From: a bacterium
GTDB lineage: Bacteria > Campylobacterota > Campylobacteria > Campylobacterales > Sulfurimonadaceae
DNA length: 64,000 nucleotides
Reading direction: 5' to 3'
Assembly: GCA_018824305.1 (NCBI GenBank)
Contig: JAHJGM010000011.1
Coordinates: forward strand, 1-64,000
This document shows positions 17,820 through 26,968 of this stretch, piece by piece. The position numbers were made by a program, and so were the translations under genes. The notes under the pieces are model-generated. The model made no database searches, had not been told where the DNA came from, and saw nothing but the letters and a program-made list of their open reading frames with translations. Numbering within the stretch: the first letter of the stretch is position 1; every line of letters starts with the position of its first letter.

Positions 17820-19283
17820 TTAAAATAAATAGTTAAACTCTAGACGAGTATCTACACTGTCGGCATTTACTTTTTTCGTATCTGCATAGCCGATTCTAAA
17901 ACGCCATTGAAGTTCCGGCATCATCGGAAGATTTTGCACAAAACTTGCATAGTAATAGTTTTCATCAAACTGTCCTTTGCTCTCATCGGCATCTGTATGC
18001 AAAGCGGAAAGTTGCACGAAAACATCTTTATACACACCCGTTTTATTTCCATTTATGGAAAGTTCAGCGCGATAGCTTTTTGTGTTAGCCACCCAGTTAT
18101 AACGGGCCATCGAACGTGTGTATCCCGCAGTCGGGAAGCCTCTCCAAGGCGTGATCAAGTCAGCCTCGTCAAGAATATCCGTAAATCCTAGATTTAGCTG
18201 GATCTTTTTGTACTGCGTTACTAGTCTTGCCGCTATCATCTGAGAATCAAGAGATGTCGGGTCTTTATAACCTGTAGTCGTACCGTCATACGCAGCACCT
18301 CCCACGGCTCCTGCTCCATCATCAAACTGCTTGATGTATCTTACACCCGGAGTAACGGAAAGATCATCGTTAAGCGCGACTTTATAGTTTCCCTCGACCA
18401 TCGCTTGAGAAATAAGTTGCGGTACGTTATAGTAAGCTGCATCTATCTTTAGATTTTCTATAGACTTATTATGTGCATCAAGAACGATCAACGGTGCGTC
18501 TGTAGGTTTGCCTGCCGCTTTTAAAGCTGTGTATGTCAAGCCCTTATGCATCGCCGTATCATCGTTTTCATCCCATGCAGGATTTGTCGATGATGATGAA
18601 CTTGAATCTCCATATACGAGCACGGAGTGGGCATCGGTATGTCCGCGCAATTTCTCGTCTATCAAATAACCAACTCTGATCGAAGTTTTCGGTAATAACT
18701 TAGTATCAAAAACAACTGCATCAAAAGTGTTCGGTATCATCTTTGTATCATTAGATTTAGTATAGAATGTCTCTACAAGTTGGCGTCCGACTTTGACAGA
18801 ACTCTCTTTTATACCGCTATAGCTCACATAAGCTTGCCCCACAACTCCCATATCTTGAGAGCCTGTATTGCTATAATCAAATCTGCTCAACACTTCGCTG
18901 CCTGCTTTCATCTGACTCGCATTATCCGCAGATACGTTTGTAAAACCATGACTATAGTAAAGTCCGACTCCAAAATCAAAATCGTTATATACAGCACTTT
19001 GAAAAACAAGAGAACCGCCTAAACCGCTTGTCAAATGATTTTTTTGAGTCGTACTTTCTTTTTCCCAGTTATACATAAATGAATTTGATCGAAGTCTGCC
19101 AAAGAAATTCCCCTCTTTGAACATATCCGAAAAACTCTCTACATCAACCTGTTTAATGTTATAGATCATCTCGTAGTTTGTCTTTAATGCGCTTTTTGGT
19201 GCTTCATCCTGTGCATACACCTGTGCACTTGAACAAAACATCAAAGCAGCGAAAGATATCTTTGTCACTATATTTTTTTTCAT
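17820..19283 (-). CDS. OprD-like outer membrane porin heading the molybdate operon
   Basis: A 487-residue beta-barrel protein: signal peptide (about 1-24, cut after VYA), GNFFGRLRSNSFMYNW as seen in epsilonproteobacterial OprD-type porins, alternating amphipathic strands and a C-terminal Phe (LEFNYLF). The start has AAGGGA 7 nt upstream. Only 11 nt separate it from the Mop gene, so it should be the first gene of the mod transcript; a role as channel for molybdate or a similar anion is inferred from position and operator, not from the sequence of the pore. Confidence 0.87.
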   Translation of the reverse strand: MKKNIVTKISFAALMFCSSAQVYAQDEAPKSALKTNYEMIYNIKQVDVESFSDMFKEGNFFGRLRSNSFMYNWEKESTTQKNHLTSGLGGSLVFQSAVYNDFDFGVGLYYSHGFTNVSADNASQMKAGSEVLSRFDYSNTGSQDMGVVGQAYVSYSGIKESSVKVGRQLVETFYTKSNDTKMIPNTFDAVVFDTKLLPKTSIRVGYLIDEKLRGHTDAHSVLVYGDSSSSSSTNPAWDENDDTAMHKGLTYTALKAAGKPTDAPLIVLDAHNKSIENLKIDAAYYNVPQLISQAMVEGNYKVALNDDLSVTPGVRYIKQFDDGAGAVGGAAYDGTTTGYKDPTSLDSQMIAARLVTQYKKIQLNLGFTDILDEADLITPWRGFPTAGYTRSMARYNWVANTKSYRAELSINGNKTGVYKDVFVQLSALHTDADESKGQFDENYYYASFVQNLPMMPELQWRFRIGYADTKKVNADSVDTRLEFNYLF

Positions 19284-19314
19284 ATATTTCCCTTTACAAT
19301 TAAACTTATTTCCA

Positions 19315-19336
19315 GTTATATACTTTGAGATATAAC
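19315..19336 (-). promoter_or_regulatory. ModE-type operator, perfect palindrome (box 1)
   Basis: GTTATAT, 8 nt, ATATAAC: a perfect 7-bp inverted repeat. The architecture matches my memory of the E. coli modA operator (GTTATAT, 8 nt, ACATAAC). It lies in the leader between the predicted start of transcription and the porin gene. Confidence 0.7.
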
Positions 19337-19371
19337 GGTATATGCAAAAATCATTCTTCTTAGTATTTAGC

Positions 19372-19393
19372 GTTATATCATTTTAGAAATAAT
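19372..19393 (-). promoter_or_regulatory. ModE-type operator, imperfect palindrome (box 2)
   Basis: GTTATAT, 8 nt, AAATAAT: the same left half and the same spacing as box 1 with two mismatches in the right half. It begins about 7 nt below the predicted -10, that is at the transcription start, the usual position of a repressor. Confidence 0.6.
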
Positions 19394-19399
19394 TAGCGT

Positions 19400-19429
19400 A
19401 GTATATATTTTTACATAATGCTTTGTCAA
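19400..19429 (-). promoter_or_regulatory. sigma-70 promoter of the porin-mod operon
   Basis: On the minus strand TTGACA (19429-19424), an 18-nt spacer and TATACT (19405-19400). A consensus -35 is uncommon in this phylum, so this looks like a strong promoter that is held down by the operators just below it. Confidence 0.65.
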
Positions 19430-19510
19430 GCGCAGAAATAATGGATATTATCTTTCATAAAATGCATATACACTTCTTGGCTGTTTAGTTTTGTATCAGT
19501 ATAGTTTTGT

Positions 19511-19516
19511 TATAAT
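19511..19516 (+). promoter_or_regulatory. -10 hexamer upstream of aspS
   Basis: TATAAT preceded by TTTTGT, 30 nt before the TTG start of aspS; no clear -35. Confidence 0.5.
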
Positions 19517-19545
19517 CGCGAAAATTTTTCTTTAGGAATTTAGAT

Positions 19546-21303
19546 TTGAGAACTCATTATTGTACAGACCTAAGCATACAACACGTTGGTGAAGTCGTAA
19601 CTGTTGCGGGCTGGGCGAACAGCTACCGCGACCACGGCGGAATTATCTTCATAGACGTACGTGATAAAAGCGGATTGATCCAACTTGTTTTTGATCCATC
19701 TGATAATGCAGAGGCACATAAAGTTGCTGATAGCGTTCGCGATGAGTTTGTGCTTGTGGCAACAGGAAAAATCCGTCCACGCGGCGAAGGACTTGTAAAT
19801 CCTCGTTTGAAAACGGGTGAGATAGAACTGGTTGTGGATGTATTAATAATAGAAAACAAAAGCGCCCCTACTCCGTTTGTCATCGGTGACAAAAACGTAG
19901 GTGAAGAAACGCGTTTAAAATACCGTTATTTAGAGCTTCGCGACCCATCTATGTATGAGACTTTCCGTTTACGTTCAAAAGCTGCCATAGCTGCTCGTAA
20001 CGTCCTTGATGCTCACGGATTTTTGGAAGTTGAGACACCTATCCTTACGAAATCTACTCCTGAGGGTGCGAGAGACTATCTTGTCCCATCACGCGTTCAT
20101 AACGGAGAGTTCTACGCTCTTCCTCAATCTCCGCAACTCTTTAAACAACTTCTTATGGTCGGCGGATTTGACAGATATTTCCAGATCGCAAAATGTTTCA
20201 GAGATGAAGACTTAAGAGCTGACAGACAACCGGAATTTACTCAGATAGACGTCGAGATGAGCTTTTGTAGTCAAAAAGATGTCATCAAGGTAGCTGAAGA
20301 CCTTATTGTAGGAATGTTCAGTGCTTGTGGCATCGAGGTAAAACCACCGTTTAACCACATCAAATACTCAGATGCTATGGAATGGTACGGTTCAGATAAA
20401 CCAGACCTTCGTTATGACCTCAAAATGGTAGATGTCATCGACATTTTCGAGCGTTGTGACAACGAGATATTTACAAACATCGCTAAAAAACCTCATACAA
20501 ACCGCATCAAAGCCCTAAGAGTTCCGGGTGCTGACCTTGTGTTCTCAAAAAGAGAGATGAAAAGTTTTGAGGACTATGTAAGAAAATTCGGTGCTCACGG
20601 TCTTGGATATTTCCAGATGCAAGAAGACGGCCTAAAAGGTCCACTTCTTAAATTCTTCAAAGAGGAAGATATCGCTCTTCTAATCGAAAGAACTGAACTT
20701 CAAGTAGGCGACGTTGTTTTCTTCGGTGCGGGAGATAAAAAGACTGTTTTAGATTACATGGGACGTTTTAGAATCTTCATAGCTGAACATGAGAAAATGA
20801 ACCTTGTCGATAAAGACAGATTTGAATTCGTATGGGTTGTCGATTTCCCAATGTTTGAAGTGGAAGACGGACGCGTAAAAGCACTTCACCATCCGTTTAC
20901 TATGCCTAAAGACACTGACAAAGAGGATGTTGAAGAGATAGAATCTATCGCTTACGACATCGTTTTAAACGGTACTGAGCTTGGCGGTGGAAGTATCCGT
21001 ATCCATAAACCTGATGTGCAAGAGGAGATATTTAAACTTCTTGGAATCGGCGAAGAGGAAGCAAGAGAAAAATTCGGCTTCCTGCTTGATGCACTAAAAT
21101 TCGGAGCACCGCCACACGGAGGGTTTGCTATCGGTTTTGACAGACTTATGATGTTGATCTCTAAAAAATCAAGCATCCGTGATGTCATCGCATTCCCTAA
21201 AACACAAAAAGCTTCTTGTATGTTGACTCAAGCACCAAGTGCAGTCGATAACGAGCAATTAAAAGAACTACACATCAGAATCCGCGAGCAAGTAAAAGCA
21301 TAA
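19546..21303 (+). CDS. aspS: aspartyl-tRNA synthetase
   Basis: Class IIb synthetase charging tRNA-Asp; 585 residues, full bacterial length. It has an N-terminal OB-fold (about 1-110), motif 2 [14 protein letters not shown], the bacterial GAD insertion and motif 3 [12 protein letters not shown]. Translation starts at TTG with TTAGGA just upstream; no ATG fits. The final base overlaps the first base of the adenylate kinase gene, so both are expressed together. Whether it also charges tRNA-Asn cannot be told from this window. Confidence 0.95.
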   Translation: MRTHYCTDLSIQHVGEVVTVAGWANSYRDHGGIIFIDVRDKSGLIQLVFDPSDNAEAHKVADSVRDEFVLVATGKIRPRGEGLVNPRLKTGEIELVVDVLIIENKSAPTPFVIGDKNVGEETRLKYRYLELRDPSMYETFRLRSKAAIAARNVLDAHGFLEVETPILTKSTPEGARDYLVPSRVHNGEFYALPQSPQLFKQLLMVGGFDRYFQIAKCFRDEDLRADRQPEFTQIDVEMSFCSQKDVIKVAEDLIVGMFSACGIEVKPPFNHIKYSDAMEWYGSDKPDLRYDLKMVDVIDIFERCDNEIFTNIAKKPHTNRIKALRVPGADLVFSKREMKSFEDYVRKFGAHGLGYFQMQEDGLKGPLLKFFKEEDIALLIERTELQVGDVVFFGAGDKKTVLDYMGRFRIFIAEHEKMNLVDKDRFEFVWVVDFPMFEVEDGRVKALHHPFTMPKDTDKEDVEEIESIAYDIVLNGTELGGGSIRIHKPDVQEEIFKLLGIGEEEAREKFGFLLDALKFGAPPHGGFAIGFDRLMMLISKKSSIRDVIAFPKTQKASCMLTQAPSAVDNEQLKELHIRIREQVKA

Positions 21304-21872
21304 TGAAAAAACTGTTTCTTATCATCGGAGCCCCAGGCTCCGGGAAAACGACAGATGCCGAACTGATCGCAAAGCAAAACGAAGCCATCACTCACTATTC
21401 TACAGGCGATATGTTAAGAGCCGAAGTCGCGACTAAAAGTAAACTCGGACTTGAGATCAACAACTACATCTCAAAAGGGCTTATCGTCCCTATCAAGATA
21501 GCTATAGAGACCATCGTAAACGCCATAAAAAACGCTCCTACGGATATAATCATCATAGACGGTTATCCTAGAAGCATGGAACAGTTAAACGCTCTTGATG
21601 AGTATCTGCAAAGTGACGCATCACTAGAACTCAGCAGTGTCATAGAGGTATATGTAAGCGAAGAAACAGCACGTGACAGAGTCTTAGGACGTAACCGCGG
21701 AGCTGATGACAACAACGAAGTGTTCAACAACCGCATGAAAGTCTATACAGAACCATTGGCCGATATACAAGCTTTTTACAATGCTAAAAATCTTTTACAT
21801 GTAATAAGCGGCGAAGGAAGCATCGAAGAGATAGTCGCTGAGATGGGAAGTTTTATAAGAACGAAGATATAA
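21303..21872 (+). CDS. adk: adenylate kinase, short-LID epsilonproteobacterial type
   Basis: Interconverts ATP, AMP and ADP. The 189 residues show the P-loop [12 protein letters not shown]-site STGDMLRAE and DGYPRS, and a short LID ([19 protein letters not shown]) without the extended loop. It is directly coupled to aspS (TAATG). This is the form I expect in the phylum; a second, long-type adenylate kinase lies 0.7 kb away on the other strand. Confidence 0.92.
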   Translation: MKKLFLIIGAPGSGKTTDAELIAKQNEAITHYSTGDMLRAEVATKSKLGLEINNYISKGLIVPIKIAIETIVNAIKNAPTDIIIIDGYPRSMEQLNALDEYLQSDASLELSSVIEVYVSEETARDRVLGRNRGADDNNEVFNNRMKVYTEPLADIQAFYNAKNLLHVISGEGSIEEIVAEMGSFIRTKI

Positions 21873-21877
21873 ACTGC

Positions 21878-21911
21878 GCAATCAAAAAGCGAATCATGAT
21901 TTTTTGATTGC
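21878..21911. terminator. bidirectional terminator between adk and 21894 gene
   Basis: An 11-bp perfect inverted repeat, GCAATCAAAAA and TTTTTGATTGC, with a 12-nt loop; T-rich or A-rich arms give a U-run in both directions. It overlaps the last codons of the minus-strand gene. Confidence 0.6.
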
Positions 21912-22379
21912 ATTAAATTTGTCATAATCTATATCAAAAATATCCGAATCTAAAACGAAAGTTTCTCTCATACTATCTGCTGTATATGAAGTTCGTAAGA
22001 GTTCTCGTTCTATTAATGACTCGACACCTACTGATGATACTTGTTCTGAATTCATCTGCCTCCAAGTAAGAACACATCCTCCAGCGTTTACAAATGCACG
22101 AATAACATCTTTTTCTTCATTACTAAGTCGATTGTACATTTGCTCAACATCTTCTTTTTTCAAATTCTTTTGTTTATTACGTTGATATTTCTCGTGAAGT
22201 CCAGATGATATTATTCTAAATATTGGAAAGATAATTATTAAAGACAAAATAGTGAGTACCCAATCTTTTGTGAATAGATAAGTAATCAAACCTACTACAC
22301 CAGAAATTGAAGTAGAGATGCTACGTCCAAAATCATTTTCAGCATAGACTCTATCTGCCCACTTATTGAGTTCTTGCAC
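21894..22379 (-). CDS. small membrane protein, SieB-like architecture
   Basis: A 161-residue protein with an N-terminal amphipathic part, two close membrane helices (about 28-60), a basic stretch (QRNKQKNLKKED) and a soluble C-terminal domain starting RLSNEEKDVIRAF and ending in a winged-helix-like region. This layout resembles superinfection-exclusion SieB-type proteins, but that is a weak resemblance. It stands alone between two adenylate kinase genes, with its own 157-nt upstream spacer, and looks like an accessory gene. Confidence 0.6.
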   Translation of the reverse strand: MQELNKWADRVYAENDFGRSISTSISGVVGLITYLFTKDWVLTILSLIIIFPIFRIISSGLHEKYQRNKQKNLKKEDVEQMYNRLSNEEKDVIRAFVNAGGCVLTWRQMNSEQVSSVGVESLIERELLRTSYTADSMRETFVLDSDIFDIDYDKFNAIKKS

Positions 22380-22536
22380 ATTTGCTCCTAACTATTTAAT
22401 ATCACTCATTTTATGCAACAATTACTAAATAATAAATTATTTTGAATAAAATGGATGTATTGAGGATTATTTATAGAAAATGGAAAGGAATCTGTAAAGC
22501 ACCCAGAAAGATTCTGGACACTTACATGTAGAGTAT

Positions 22537-23190
<654 letters not shown>

Positions 23191-23251
23191 TTAAGTCCTA
23201 TCTGTTTTATTACCCGAATTATATACAAACAGAGTTTAAAAGAAGCTAGAT

Positions 23252-23521
23252 TTACTCCTCTTCATCACCCTCTTGAGCTGCTAGAATGTCATCTATCATC
23301 TCTTTACACTCATCCTCTTCGATCTCGCCGCACTCGATGTCTACCAAAACATCTTTGAGGTCGTCACGAAACTCTATAAGCTCTTCAAGCTCCTCTTTCG
23401 CATCTTCGATCGACTCGTTTTTTTTATCTGCGATGATAGTATAAAGTTCATCCATTCTATCTTCGATATCAGGTATGACGCTCTCTTTTATTAACTCTTC
23501 AAGCTGTTGTGAATATGACAT
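23252..23521 (-). CDS. small acidic helical protein, unknown
   Basis: Eighty-nine residues, strongly acidic (Glu and Asp about a third) and predicted all-helical, ending in AQEGDEEE. No membrane segment or signal. The 5' side has AAGGA close to the ATG. I do not recognise a family; conserved small acidic proteins next to adk occur in this group but I cannot assign a role. Confidence 0.65.
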   Translation of the reverse strand: MSYSQQLEELIKESVIPDIEDRMDELYTIIADKKNESIEDAKEELEELIEFRDDLKDVLVDIECGEIEEDECKEMIDDILAAQEGDEEE

Positions 23522-23565
23522 GGTACATCCTTATTAAATCTAAATAAAATAATACCAAATTGTTG

Positions 23566-23588
23566 GTTACATGTAAGCCACATGTAAC
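23566..23588. repeat. inverted repeat GTTACATGT/ACATGTAAC
   Basis: A perfect 9-bp inverted repeat with a 5-nt spacer, in the divergent spacer between the acidic protein gene and the MoCF gene. The left arm is itself part of a TACATGTA palindrome. Confidence 0.7.
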
Positions 23589-23636
23589 ATGATTGTCATT
23601 ATAATCATTATTATTTAAATCGATACGGGACTATCA

Positions 23637-24374
23637 ATGCATAACTTTTACGCCGTGATCATCGGAACAGAGATACTTAACAACAGAAGAGAAGACAAAC
23701 ATTTCAAATTTATTCGAGATCTTTTGAATTCCTATGGGCACAACCTTTTTGCGTCATTTATCATCAAGGACGATGTAGAACTCATCAAAAACACTTTTGA
23801 ACTTATAAAAAAAGATGAAAAAGCCGTACTCTTTAGTTTCGGCGGTATCGGTTCCACTCCCGATGATCTTACCAGACAAATAGCAGCCGATGTCTTTACA
23901 TGTAAGCCTTTAATGCGTCATAAAGAGTTTGAAAAAGACATCATAGAAAGGTTCAATGATGAAGCCTACCCTCACCGCGTACATATGTCCGATCTTCCCC
24001 AAGATGCAAATCTCATAAAAAACCCTATAAACAATATGTCAGGCTTTGAACTGCAGCATAGATACTTTTTTGTCCCGGGATTTCCCGAGATGTCTCATCC
24101 GATGCTCATTGAGTGTGTCGGCAAATATTTTTCAGAGTCTGTACAAAAATACAGAAAGACCCTGCTTGCAGATACAAGCGAGAACACGCTGATAGACATT
24201 ATGAAAACACTTCCGCAGGATATGGAACTTTCATCATTACCAATCATCAATAACAACGCTCCAAAAGTCGAACTTTCGTTGAGTTTTCATGATAAAAAAA
24301 GAGTAGATATAGAGTTTGAAAAATTTACAAAATACCTGCAAGAAAAAAATATCACATATATTATTAAAGATTAG
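23637..24374 (+). CDS. MoCF/CinA N-terminal-type molybdopterin-binding domain protein
   Basis: A 245-residue soluble protein. Residues 5-15 (YAVIIGTEILN) and FGGIGSTPDDLTRQ (about 69-82) are the hallmarks of the MoCF fold shared by MoeA, MogA and the N-terminal half of CinA. The CinA nicotinamide amidase half is absent, and the region after 160 is divergent. It may bind a pterin or nucleotide; link to the nearby molybdate locus is only suggestive. Confidence 0.82.
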   Translation: MHNFYAVIIGTEILNNRREDKHFKFIRDLLNSYGHNLFASFIIKDDVELIKNTFELIKKDEKAVLFSFGGIGSTPDDLTRQIAADVFTCKPLMRHKEFEKDIIERFNDEAYPHRVHMSDLPQDANLIKNPINNMSGFELQHRYFFVPGFPEMSHPMLIECVGKYFSESVQKYRKTLLADTSENTLIDIMKTLPQDMELSSLPIINNNAPKVELSLSFHDKKRVDIEFEKFTKYLQEKNITYIIKD

Positions 24375-24441
24375 TGTAAGATTATTTAAGTTAAACTGAT
24401 TTTAAGACGATTATTCTAGTAGATTATCTAGGAGCTGTAGT

Positions 24442-24567
24442 ATGATGGTATATGCATTATTGGTCTTACTTGGCGTTGTGGCATTAAGCTATGTCATATA
24501 TAAGTATTTCTTTTTCCATCCTGCTAAGCATGACAGAAAGCAGAAACATTATACGTTTAAACTGTAA
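24442..24567 (+). CDS. 41-residue single-helix membrane protein
   Basis: ATG at 24442 is preceded by AGGAGCTGT, a good ribosome site. The product has one hydrophobic helix (about residues 2-26, rich in Leu, Val, Tyr and Phe) and a basic tail HPAKHDRKQKHYTFKL, so N-out/C-in topology is expected. No family recognised. It has its own spacers on both sides. Confidence 0.55.
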   Translation: MMVYALLVLLGVVALSYVIYKYFFFHPAKHDRKQKHYTFKL

Positions 24568-24633
24568 ATTTATAGGTTTAAAAGATTAAATACAATACTA
24601 TATAACTTATTATATAGTTGGAGATTTGATTTA

Positions 24634-24822
24634 ATGAAACCTAAAGATGAAGTAACAAGAAGTCTGCTAATAGACAAAAATACGTGGGATGACGCTATGA
24701 AATATTCTCGCGTCAGATACAAGATGAGTTTGAGCAAGGTCGTTGAACAACTGCTTCAAGACTGGCTGGCAAAAGAGAAAAGAAAACCTCTTGACAATGA
24801 AAATCAAGGAATCTTCTTTTAA
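24634..24822 (+). CDS. ribbon-helix-helix-like small protein
   Basis: Sixty-two residues fitting the RHH plan: a short strand (VTRSLLID), helix A (WDDAMKYSRV), the turn KMSLSK, and helix B (VVEQLLQDWLAKEK). Such proteins bind DNA as dimers, often repressing their own operon or an antitoxin pair; no toxin-like neighbour is present. It ends convergently with the ankyrin gene with 4 nt overlap. Confidence 0.6.
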   Translation: MKPKDEVTRSLLIDKNTWDDAMKYSRVRYKMSLSKVVEQLLQDWLAKEKRKPLDNENQGIFF

Positions 24823-25289
24823 TCCGCTTCAAGTAATTCTATCATACTCTTTTTATGCGTTTTTTTGGCAAAGCCAAGAGCGCTGAGTCCTTTGTTATCA
24901 ACAGCACTTGTATCCGCTCCATTTTCTAACAGGATTTTTACTATTTTCCCTCTTCCATAACAAACTGCTCCCATAAGAGGTGTGAATCTGCTTGGTCTAC
25001 GCGTTTGATTTACATTGACACCCGATGCGATGATTTTTTTGACCAGATCGACCTTATTATACATGATCGCATAGTCAAGAATACTGACACCATCTTCATT
25101 GAAATCATCCAGATCGGCACCGTTTTGCAGTAAAAGATCTATGATCTCGTTATCACATTTATATCTAAGTGCACATGCAAGGACCGACTCTTGTGTATCG
25201 TTAGTATCATTGACATTTGCACCCTCTTGTATATATTTTTTTATACTTAAATAATCGTTGTTTTGTAAAAGTTCAATCCATTTTGTCAT
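24819..25289 (-). CDS. ankyrin-repeat protein
   Basis: A 156-residue cytosolic protein of about four ankyrin repeats (for example VLACALRYKCDNEIIDLLLQ and TPLMGAVCYGRGKIVKILLE, each followed by NGAD-type turns). No signal peptide. Ankyrin repeats mediate protein binding; the partner is unknown. Confidence 0.85.
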   Translation of the reverse strand: MTKWIELLQNNDYLSIKKYIQEGANVNDTNDTQESVLACALRYKCDNEIIDLLLQNGADLDDFNEDGVSILDYAIMYNKVDLVKKIIASGVNVNQTRRPSRFTPLMGAVCYGRGKIVKILLENGADTSAVDNKGLSALGFAKKTHKKSMIELLEAD

Positions 25290-25334
25290 ATATTATTACC
25301 TTTAAAAATCAAATTATACACTCAAATTTTTAGA

Positions 25335-25366
25335 GTTAGCTAACTATAATTTTTTATGAGTATAAT
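25335..25366 (+). promoter_or_regulatory. dapD upstream region with palindrome and -10
   Basis: A perfect 10-bp palindrome GTTAGCTAAC (25335-25344) lies 17 nt before a TATAAT (25361-25366), which lies 34 nt before the dapD ATG. The palindrome occupies the -35 region. Confidence 0.4.
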
Positions 25367-25399
25367 TACAATTAAATTTTTAAAAAAAGAGTGATAAAT

Positions 25400-26599
25400 A
25401 TGCAAACAATACAAACAAGTGATGCATTTAAAGCATTAATTGAAACAATAAAATCAGAAACAGCAGGATATAAAGACCCATTGGCTTTTGGGATCGCAAG
25501 AGTCGATTTTGGTCAACTTGACAGCAACAGAGTTCTTCAAGCGACCTATCCTGTTGTAAACTGGAATGAAAACTTTGGCAGTGCAGCTATATTTATAGAA
25601 GCTTTAAAAGAGCAAGGCATCAATGTTGATTTCAATCAAAACGAAGTTGTATGTAATATCAATCTAGCATTTTTAGAAAGCTGTCTGAATGCATTTACAC
25701 CATATAGCGACGAAGCTTACGGTGATGCACACAAAAATATCCAAGTCGTCTCTAATCTTTATTCTCAAATGAAAGAAAGCGGTTGCAGAGAGGGAGAGTT
25801 CAGAGTCACGTTTATCTTCAATGATGCACCGTGCGTCAGCGTTGAAGCAACTTATCTTAAACTATATGCTCTCTCTTTGGCAAAAGTACCGCTTAGAAGC
25901 ATCAACCTAAACGGAGCGTTCGGTGCCCTGCCAAATGTTGCTTGGTCTGCGGGTACACCGATAGAACTAGAGTGGTTACGTGAATTTGAGATAGAGTTGA
26001 AACTCTCGAACTCTTATCCTCATATCGATTTTGTAGATAAATTCCCAAGATTTTTACAACATATCATCCCAGCGAACAATACTCGTGTCCTAGACACGTC
26101 AAAAGTCCGTTTTGGTGCACAGCTTCATGCCGGTACTACTGTTATGCCAGGTGCAAGTTATATCAACTTCAATGCAGGTACAACAGGAACGAGCATGGTC
26201 GAAGGGCGTATCTCATCTTCTGCTATTGTAGGCGATGGAAGTGATGTCGGCGGTGGAGCTTCTATATTAGGTGTTTTAAGCGGAACAGACGGCAACCCTA
26301 TCTCTATCGGTAAGAACTGTCTGCTTGGAGCAAACAGCGTTTGTGGTATTCCTCTTGGTGATGGTTGTATCATCGATGCAGGTGTTGCGATTTTAGAGGG
26401 TACAAAAGTCGTTATGAATCCTAAGAGTTTGGAAAAACTACAGGAAGTCAATCAAAACACTCCGTTAAAAGGTGAGATTTTCAAAGGAAAAGATTTAGCG
26501 GGACTCAATGGTTTACACTTTAGACAAAACTCTTTAACAGGCGAACTAACGGTTTCTCGTTCAACAAGAGAGATTAAATTAAACGCAGATCTTCATTAA
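25400..26599 (+). CDS. dapD: tetrahydrodipicolinate N-succinyltransferase DapD
   Basis: Catalyses the succinylation step of lysine and diaminopimelate synthesis. The 399-residue form is the long type seen in Campylobacterota, with a left-handed beta-helix region (about 240-345) containing FGAQLHAGTTVMPGASYINFNAGTTG and GISSSAIVGDGSDVGGGASI-like hexapeptides. I use the ATG at 25400; an in-frame GTG at 25391 adds only three residues. It is a single-gene unit. Confidence 0.93.
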   Translation: MQTIQTSDAFKALIETIKSETAGYKDPLAFGIARVDFGQLDSNRVLQATYPVVNWNENFGSAAIFIEALKEQGINVDFNQNEVVCNINLAFLESCLNAFTPYSDEAYGDAHKNIQVVSNLYSQMKESGCREGEFRVTFIFNDAPCVSVEATYLKLYALSLAKVPLRSINLNGAFGALPNVAWSAGTPIELEWLREFEIELKLSNSYPHIDFVDKFPRFLQHIIPANNTRVLDTSKVRFGAQLHAGTTVMPGASYINFNAGTTGTSMVEGRISSSAIVGDGSDVGGGASILGVLSGTDGNPISIGKNCLLGANSVCGIPLGDGCIIDAGVAILEGTKVVMNPKSLEKLQEVNQNTPLKGEIFKGKDLAGLNGLHFRQNSLTGELTVSRSTREIKLNADLH

Positions 26600-26637
26600 T
26601 CTTCAAAAATATAATTTTAACTTTAGTTAAATAGTTC

Positions 26638-26643
26638 TATAAT
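26638..26643 (+). promoter_or_regulatory. -10 hexamer for the rod-like gene
   Basis: TATAAT 19 nt upstream of the ATG at 26663, just before the ribosome site AAAAGGAG. No sigma-54 GG-N10-GC element was found here. Confidence 0.4.
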
Positions 26644-26662
26644 GACTCTAAAAGGAGTCATT

Positions 26663-26968
26663 ATGATATCTTCAAATGTTTCATCGATTGCAGCAAATCA
26701 GATTTTTATGAACAACAACGCCAATAATGTAGCAAATGTAAATACGGATGGCTTTAGACCAAAAGACACAACACTTAAAAACTCTACGGATGATACCGTT
26801 AGTGCCCAAACGCGTCTTGCTGATGATAACGGCTCAAAACAGAGCCAGACAGATCTGACTAAAGAGGTTCCGGATCGCATAGCGATCTCACGTACGGTCG
26901 AAGCGGATGCAAAAGCGATCAAAACTCAAGATGAGATGTTCGGTTCTCTTTTAGATATCAAGGTCTGA
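26663..26968 (+). CDS. miniature flagellar rod/hook-like protein
   Basis: A 101-residue protein with the flagellar rod/hook N-terminal motif (SIAANQIFMNNNANNVANVNTDGF) and a C-terminal amphipathic helix typical of rod proteins (TVEADAKAIKTQDEMFGSLLDI). Full rod proteins such as FlgB or FlgC run to about 140-160 residues; the middle here is a short polar linker. AAAAGGAG precedes the ATG at 26663. It might be exported by the flagellar system; no other flagellar gene adjoins it. It overlaps the convergent NlpC gene by 11 nt. Confidence 0.7.
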   Translation: MISSNVSSIAANQIFMNNNANNVANVNTDGFRPKDTTLKNSTDDTVSAQTRLADDNGSKQSQTDLTKEVPDRIAISRTVEADAKAIKTQDEMFGSLLDIKV

